Positions 60,837 through 64,000 of a DNA stretch of 64,000 nt are shown in pieces; positions within the stretch are counted from its first letter, which is position 1, and each line of letters starts with the position of its first letter. Under the pieces are notes generated by a model. It was not told where the DNA came from, ran no database searches, and saw only the letters and a program-made list of their open reading frames with translations. The stretch covers positions 237,972-301,971 of the forward strand of contig CAJTFH010000001.1 of NCBI GenBank assembly GCA_910575545.1, in the 5' to 3' direction. The position numbers and the translations under genes were made by a program. The DNA comes from Bacteroidales bacterium. GTDB lineage: Bacteria; Bacteroidota; Bacteroidia; Bacteroidales; Muribaculaceae.

Positions 60837-63611
60837 ATGAAAAAACTACTATCGTTTTTCGTGTCGATTCTCATGTTGGCTCATACCAATGTGTCAGCAG
60901 CCATGTTTTCAACGTTTCCGGGCATTCTGCAGGAAAACAGCAAAAATGTGAAAATCATTTTCGACGCAGACCAATCAGGAGTTGAAGCTCTAAAAAAAGC
61001 AACCACCCTATATGCCCATATCGGGGTGACATTGCAATCAGCACCAACCGAGTGGGTTCACATCATAGGGACGTGGACATCCAACACCGACAACAAACGA
61101 TTCATTAAAAACGGTTCAGGGCTATGGGAACTATCCATTGGGGATATCCGAACCTACTTCGGCATCAATGAACCATCGGAAAAAATCGCAAAGGTTGCGA
61201 TAATAGCGCGTACAGCCGACGGCAAAAGCCAGACTGCCGACAACTTCATCGACATTGCCGAACCCGGATTCCAGATCAAGCTGGAACATGATGCCCCTTC
61301 TGATGTCATATCAAAAGGGCGCAACATTACTTTCACATTCATGTCAACCGATCCGTGTGATTTGACATTGGCCGTAGATGGCAAAAACATAAGCAATGGA
61401 ACCGGTACGACAGCAATCACAGGTAGCCATAACTTCACCACACCGGGGTCATTCCATTCGGTTGTTGCCACTGCAATAAACGGAGCCACCACGCTGACCA
61501 AAGAACTGGTGATAGCATATCCTGGGCAATCTCCGGTTGCCGTTTATCCCGGAGGAGTGCCCCGCCAAGGATATGTCAGGAATGCCGACGGGACAGTGAC
61601 ATTTTGCATAGCTGCCCCCAAAAAAGAATCAGTTCTTATTCTTGGGGAATGGAATGACTACACACCGTCTGCACACACCCTAATGAACCGGCATGACTAT
61701 AATGGAACCAGTTATTTCTGGACTACCACAGACCGACCTATCGCCGCAGGGGAATATATGCCGTATTATTATCTTGTTGATGCTGAAAAAGCGGTTGCCG
61801 ACCCATATGCGAAGTTAGTTCTGGATCCATGGAATGACAAATCGATTCCAGCCGGATGCTTTGAAAATATGCCAGAATATCCCTATCATCTGTTCAACGA
61901 CAAGGTTCTTGCCGTCTACCACAGCGATATCGATGAGTATGAGTGGGACGAATCAACGTTAGGATTTGAAATACCAGACCACCGCAGCCTGACAATCTAT
62001 GAACTGCTACTGCGCGATTTCACCGGCGACGGTTCCGATCTCGACGGCAAACAGTTCGGCACACTCCGTTCAGCCATGCCTAAGATAAAATATCTTAAAG
62101 ATTTAGGCATCAATGCCGTAGAATTACTGCCTATAATGGAGTTCAGCGGAAATAATTCATGGGGCTACAATCCGAATTTCTACATGGCTATAGACAAAAC
62201 TTATGGAACACCGAAAGACATGCGCGACTTTGTGGCGGAATGCCACCGCCAGGGAATAGCTGTAATCCTCGATATTGTGCTTAACCATGCCGATGGGCTT
62301 CATCCATGGTATCAGATGTATGCCCCGTCGACAAGCCCATTCTTCAATGCTAATGCCCCCCACGCCTATAATTCATTCAACGACTGGAACCAAGACTATC
62401 CACTCGTTTCAGCATATTGGGAAGATGTTATAACATATTGGATGGAAGCATATAAGGTTGACGGATTCCGGTTCGACCTGGTAAAAGGACTTGGAGCCAG
62501 CAACAGCTACGGAACAGGAAACAACGCAGCCACTGACCGATATAACCAGTCGCGAATCATAAAAATGCGACAGCTGCATGCGGTCATAAAATCGGTAAAT
62601 CCCAATGGCATACATATCAATGAATTGCTTGGAACAGCTGAAGAAGAAAATGAAAATGGCGAGGACGGACAACTTAACTGGGTAAACGTTAACGGTGCCG
62701 CTGCCGCATATGCAAGAGGAACAGGCTCAGCAGATACCCGTGGCTTTTACGCCACTGGCTGGGGACGTAGAACCGGCCAGACCGTAGACTATGCGGAAAG
62801 CCACGACGAAAAGCGTATTGCCCGCGCCATAATCGAATCGGGACATAATTCTGTAAAATACACCGGTACAACCCCGTCGGTTGCAGCAATAAAACGCCTT
62901 GGATCAGTTGCAGCACAAATGCTGCTATGCCCGGGGGCAAAAATGATATGGCAATTCGGCGAGCTTGCTGCCGACGACCAACAGGGTTCAGAGATGGAGA
63001 AACTGCGGCCGATTCAACCCAAATGGGGGCATCTCGACGACCAGGCACGCAAAGCTCTTCATGACCTATACCGTACGCTGTGTCATTTCCGGCTGATGAA
63101 TCCTGATATATTCTCTGGAGACGATGTTGACTGCACGCTGAACGGATTTGCATCGCCACTATCACAACAACGCTATATAACATTGCGCCTTGGGAATAAA
63201 GAAATCGTGGGATTATTCAATCCCGACGTAACGGGCAGCCGACGCACTGTCACCGCACCGGTGGCACATCTTACAACGGATAACTCCCAATATATAGCCT
63301 CGTCATGGCAAACAGAAACAACATTGTCTTATACACCCGGCCAGGTCAGCGCGGAGCTTGCTCCAGGCGAATTCTGCATATGGGCAACCAACGATGTGGC
63401 TGATACCGATGCGCCTGAGATTGACAATTTCTCGCCTGAGAAACAAATAGCCATAACCACGTCAGCCGGATGCATTATCATTCACGGAGACTATTCAGAA
63501 GCCCACGCTTTCACTGCCCAAGGTAGCGCGGCTCCAATATCCGAACCCGTAGAGCCTGGAATCTATATCGTGATTGTTGACAGCATGGCACACAAAATCG
63601 TAGTCAGATAA
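60837..63611 (+). CDS. Secreted GH13 glucan hydrolase (amylase/pullulanase type)
   Basis: The 924-residue protein has a signal peptide (1 to about 21), two beta-sandwich domains to about 320 (the second an isoamylase-type E-set with LILGEWNDYTPS), and a GH13 barrel: NSWGYNPNFYM (about 438), DIVLNHADG (about 477), nucleophile Asp in GFRFDLVKGLG (about 542), acid Glu in INELLG (about 592) and YAESHDEKR (about 654). The N(S)WGYNP motif is close to the pullulanase YNWGYDP. The last about 60 residues, ending GIYIVIVDSMAHKIVV, look like a type IX secretion sorting domain. It probably acts on starch or glycogen outside the cell. Confidence 0.9.
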   Translation: MKKLLSFFVSILMLAHTNVSAAMFSTFPGILQENSKNVKIIFDADQSGVEALKKATTLYAHIGVTLQSAPTEWVHIIGTWTSNTDNKRFIKNGSGLWELSIGDIRTYFGINEPSEKIAKVAIIARTADGKSQTADNFIDIAEPGFQIKLEHDAPSDVISKGRNITFTFMSTDPCDLTLAVDGKNISNGTGTTAITGSHNFTTPGSFHSVVATAINGATTLTKELVIAYPGQSPVAVYPGGVPRQGYVRNADGTVTFCIAAPKKESVLILGEWNDYTPSAHTLMNRHDYNGTSYFWTTTDRPIAAGEYMPYYYLVDAEKAVADPYAKLVLDPWNDKSIPAGCFENMPEYPYHLFNDKVLAVYHSDIDEYEWDESTLGFEIPDHRSLTIYELLLRDFTGDGSDLDGKQFGTLRSAMPKIKYLKDLGINAVELLPIMEFSGNNSWGYNPNFYMAIDKTYGTPKDMRDFVAECHRQGIAVILDIVLNHADGLHPWYQMYAPSTSPFFNANAPHAYNSFNDWNQDYPLVSAYWEDVITYWMEAYKVDGFRFDLVKGLGASNSYGTGNNAATDRYNQSRIIKMRQLHAVIKSVNPNGIHINELLGTAEEENENGEDGQLNWVNVNGAAAAYARGTGSADTRGFYATGWGRRTGQTVDYAESHDEKRIARAIIESGHNSVKYTGTTPSVAAIKRLGSVAAQMLLCPGAKMIWQFGELAADDQQGSEMEKLRPIQPKWGHLDDQARKALHDLYRTLCHFRLMNPDIFSGDDVDCTLNGFASPLSQQRYITLRLGNKEIVGLFNPDVTGSRRTVTAPVAHLTTDNSQYIASSWQTETTLSYTPGQVSAELAPGEFCIWATNDVADTDAPEIDNFSPEKQIAITTSAGCIIIHGDYSEAHAFTAQGSAAPISEPVEPGIYIVIVDSMAHKIVVR

Positions 63612-63632
63612 TCCCACTACTATACTCATTAT

Positions 63633-63674
63633 AACCGGCAGAGGCAATTATATTCGTGCTTCTGCCGGTTTTTT
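63633..63674 (+). terminator. Terminator after the GH13 gene
   Basis: AACCGGCAGAGGCA and TGCTTCTGCCGGTT form a 14-bp stem with one mismatch, followed by TTTTTTG. This is a classic intrinsic terminator. Confidence 0.9.
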
Positions 63675-63762
63675 GTAACCATTTTTCTTCGATCAATGAT
63701 TCGGTAAAAATTACCGAAGTAGTTGAAACTTAAGTTAATATGTCGAATTATCAAATACAAAT

Positions 63763-63817
63763 GAATCGCCAAAGCGTTCATTATAAAACTCTTATACCAT
63801 GAACGTATTGGCGATTC
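63763..63817 (+). repeat. Hairpin covering the transposase start codon
   Basis: GAATCGCCAAAGCGTTCAT (63763-63781) and ATGAACGTATTGGCGATTC (63799-63817) are complementary at 17 of 19 positions with a 17-base loop. The second arm begins with the ATG of the transposase gene. Confidence 0.75.
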
Positions 63818-64000
63818 TCAAAGACTTCACCTTTCGGTGTAAGTCGGTATTTGAAAATACTACAACCAAGATGAGCAAAAGGTTCCTCAACTGGCTGATT
63901 TTAACAATACGCACTGTAGCGTTGATTCCGGGCAAAGTCAATTTTACCCGGCTGTCGCGCTATGGCGGTCGTACAGCCAAGACCTTTGCTTCCAATTTCA
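63799..64000 (+). CDS. Transposase, N-terminal part, cut by window edge
   Basis: The 67 visible codons (MNVLAILKDFTFRCKSVFEN, then RFLNWLILTIRTVALI, GKVNFTRLSRYGGRTAKTF) resemble the N-terminus of IS4-type DDE transposases in Bacteroidales, which share a KxNFTxLSRYG segment before the catalytic domain. No catalytic residue is in view, so family assignment rests on this segment. The element's left end would lie between 63675 and 63762, where a small inverted repeat TCGGTAA/TTACCGA (63702-63718) is seen. Confidence 0.6.
   Translation, partial: MNVLAILKDFTFRCKSVFENTTTKMSKRFLNWLILTIRTVALIPGKVNFTRLSRYGGRTAKTFASNF

Overview
The window is chromosomal DNA of a Bacteroidales bacterium, most likely a gut member of the Muribaculaceae or a close relative. 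The reasons are the TTTG-N19/20-TAnnTTTG promoters in front of many genes, Bacteroidota-only families (DUF4296, DUF4827, GH97, a TraR/DksA protein without cysteines, a membrane-extended MurF), a C-terminal sorting tail of the type IX secretion kind, and a mobilizable element of Bacteroides style. The family-level assignment is an inference.

Left chromosomal part (1-26.2 kb): dnaJ (cut by the window edge) and grpE; ispE; a membrane protein, ECF sigma factor and small membrane protein that look like one regulatory unit; a MATE exporter; an alpha/beta hydrolase with murF and ddl for peptidoglycan precursors; ileS; a dksA-like/lspA/DUF4296/hypothetical cluster; pyrK; a 1.1-kb stretch with no normal gene; an HTH regulator; rpmH; an NlpC/P60 hydrolase; a DHH phosphoesterase/DUF4827/glmM operon; and a GH97 alpha-glucosidase.

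Mobile part (about 26.38-51.98 kb): a 25.6-kb integrative and mobilizable element interrupts a DUF488 gene, whose 5' part lies at the left end and 3' part at the right end. A tyrosine recombinase sits at the left end. At the right are a relaxase, MobC, a candidate oriT, a DUF3408 protein, a frameshifted toprim primase, a RepA-like ATPase and an excisionase-like HTH protein. Cargo between them is a DUF1016 nuclease, an AAA ATPase with a nuclease-like tail bracketed by diverged direct repeats, and a 14.3-kb nine-gene operon on the minus strand.

That operon is the main discovery candidate. In transcription order it encodes a membrane-anchored vWA-like protein, a small three-helix membrane protein, a tubulin/FtsZ-like protein, a 1303-residue actin/Hsp70-fold ATPase with a Gly/Phe-rich insert, a degenerate Hsp70-like protein with internal repeats, two TerD proteins, a membrane protein ending in a Cpl-7-like domain, and a P-type calcium ATPase. 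The gene content suggests an envelope-linked, calcium-responsive stress or defence machine with two cytoskeleton-like NTPases. This function is an inference; no gene in it can be assigned an exact activity from sequence alone.

Right chromosomal part (52.2-64 kb): flavodoxin, purH, the rod-shape cluster mreB-mreC-mreD-mrdA-rodA, a large secreted GH13 glucan hydrolase, and the start of a transposase gene cut by the window edge. I saw no tRNA, rRNA or CRISPR array.
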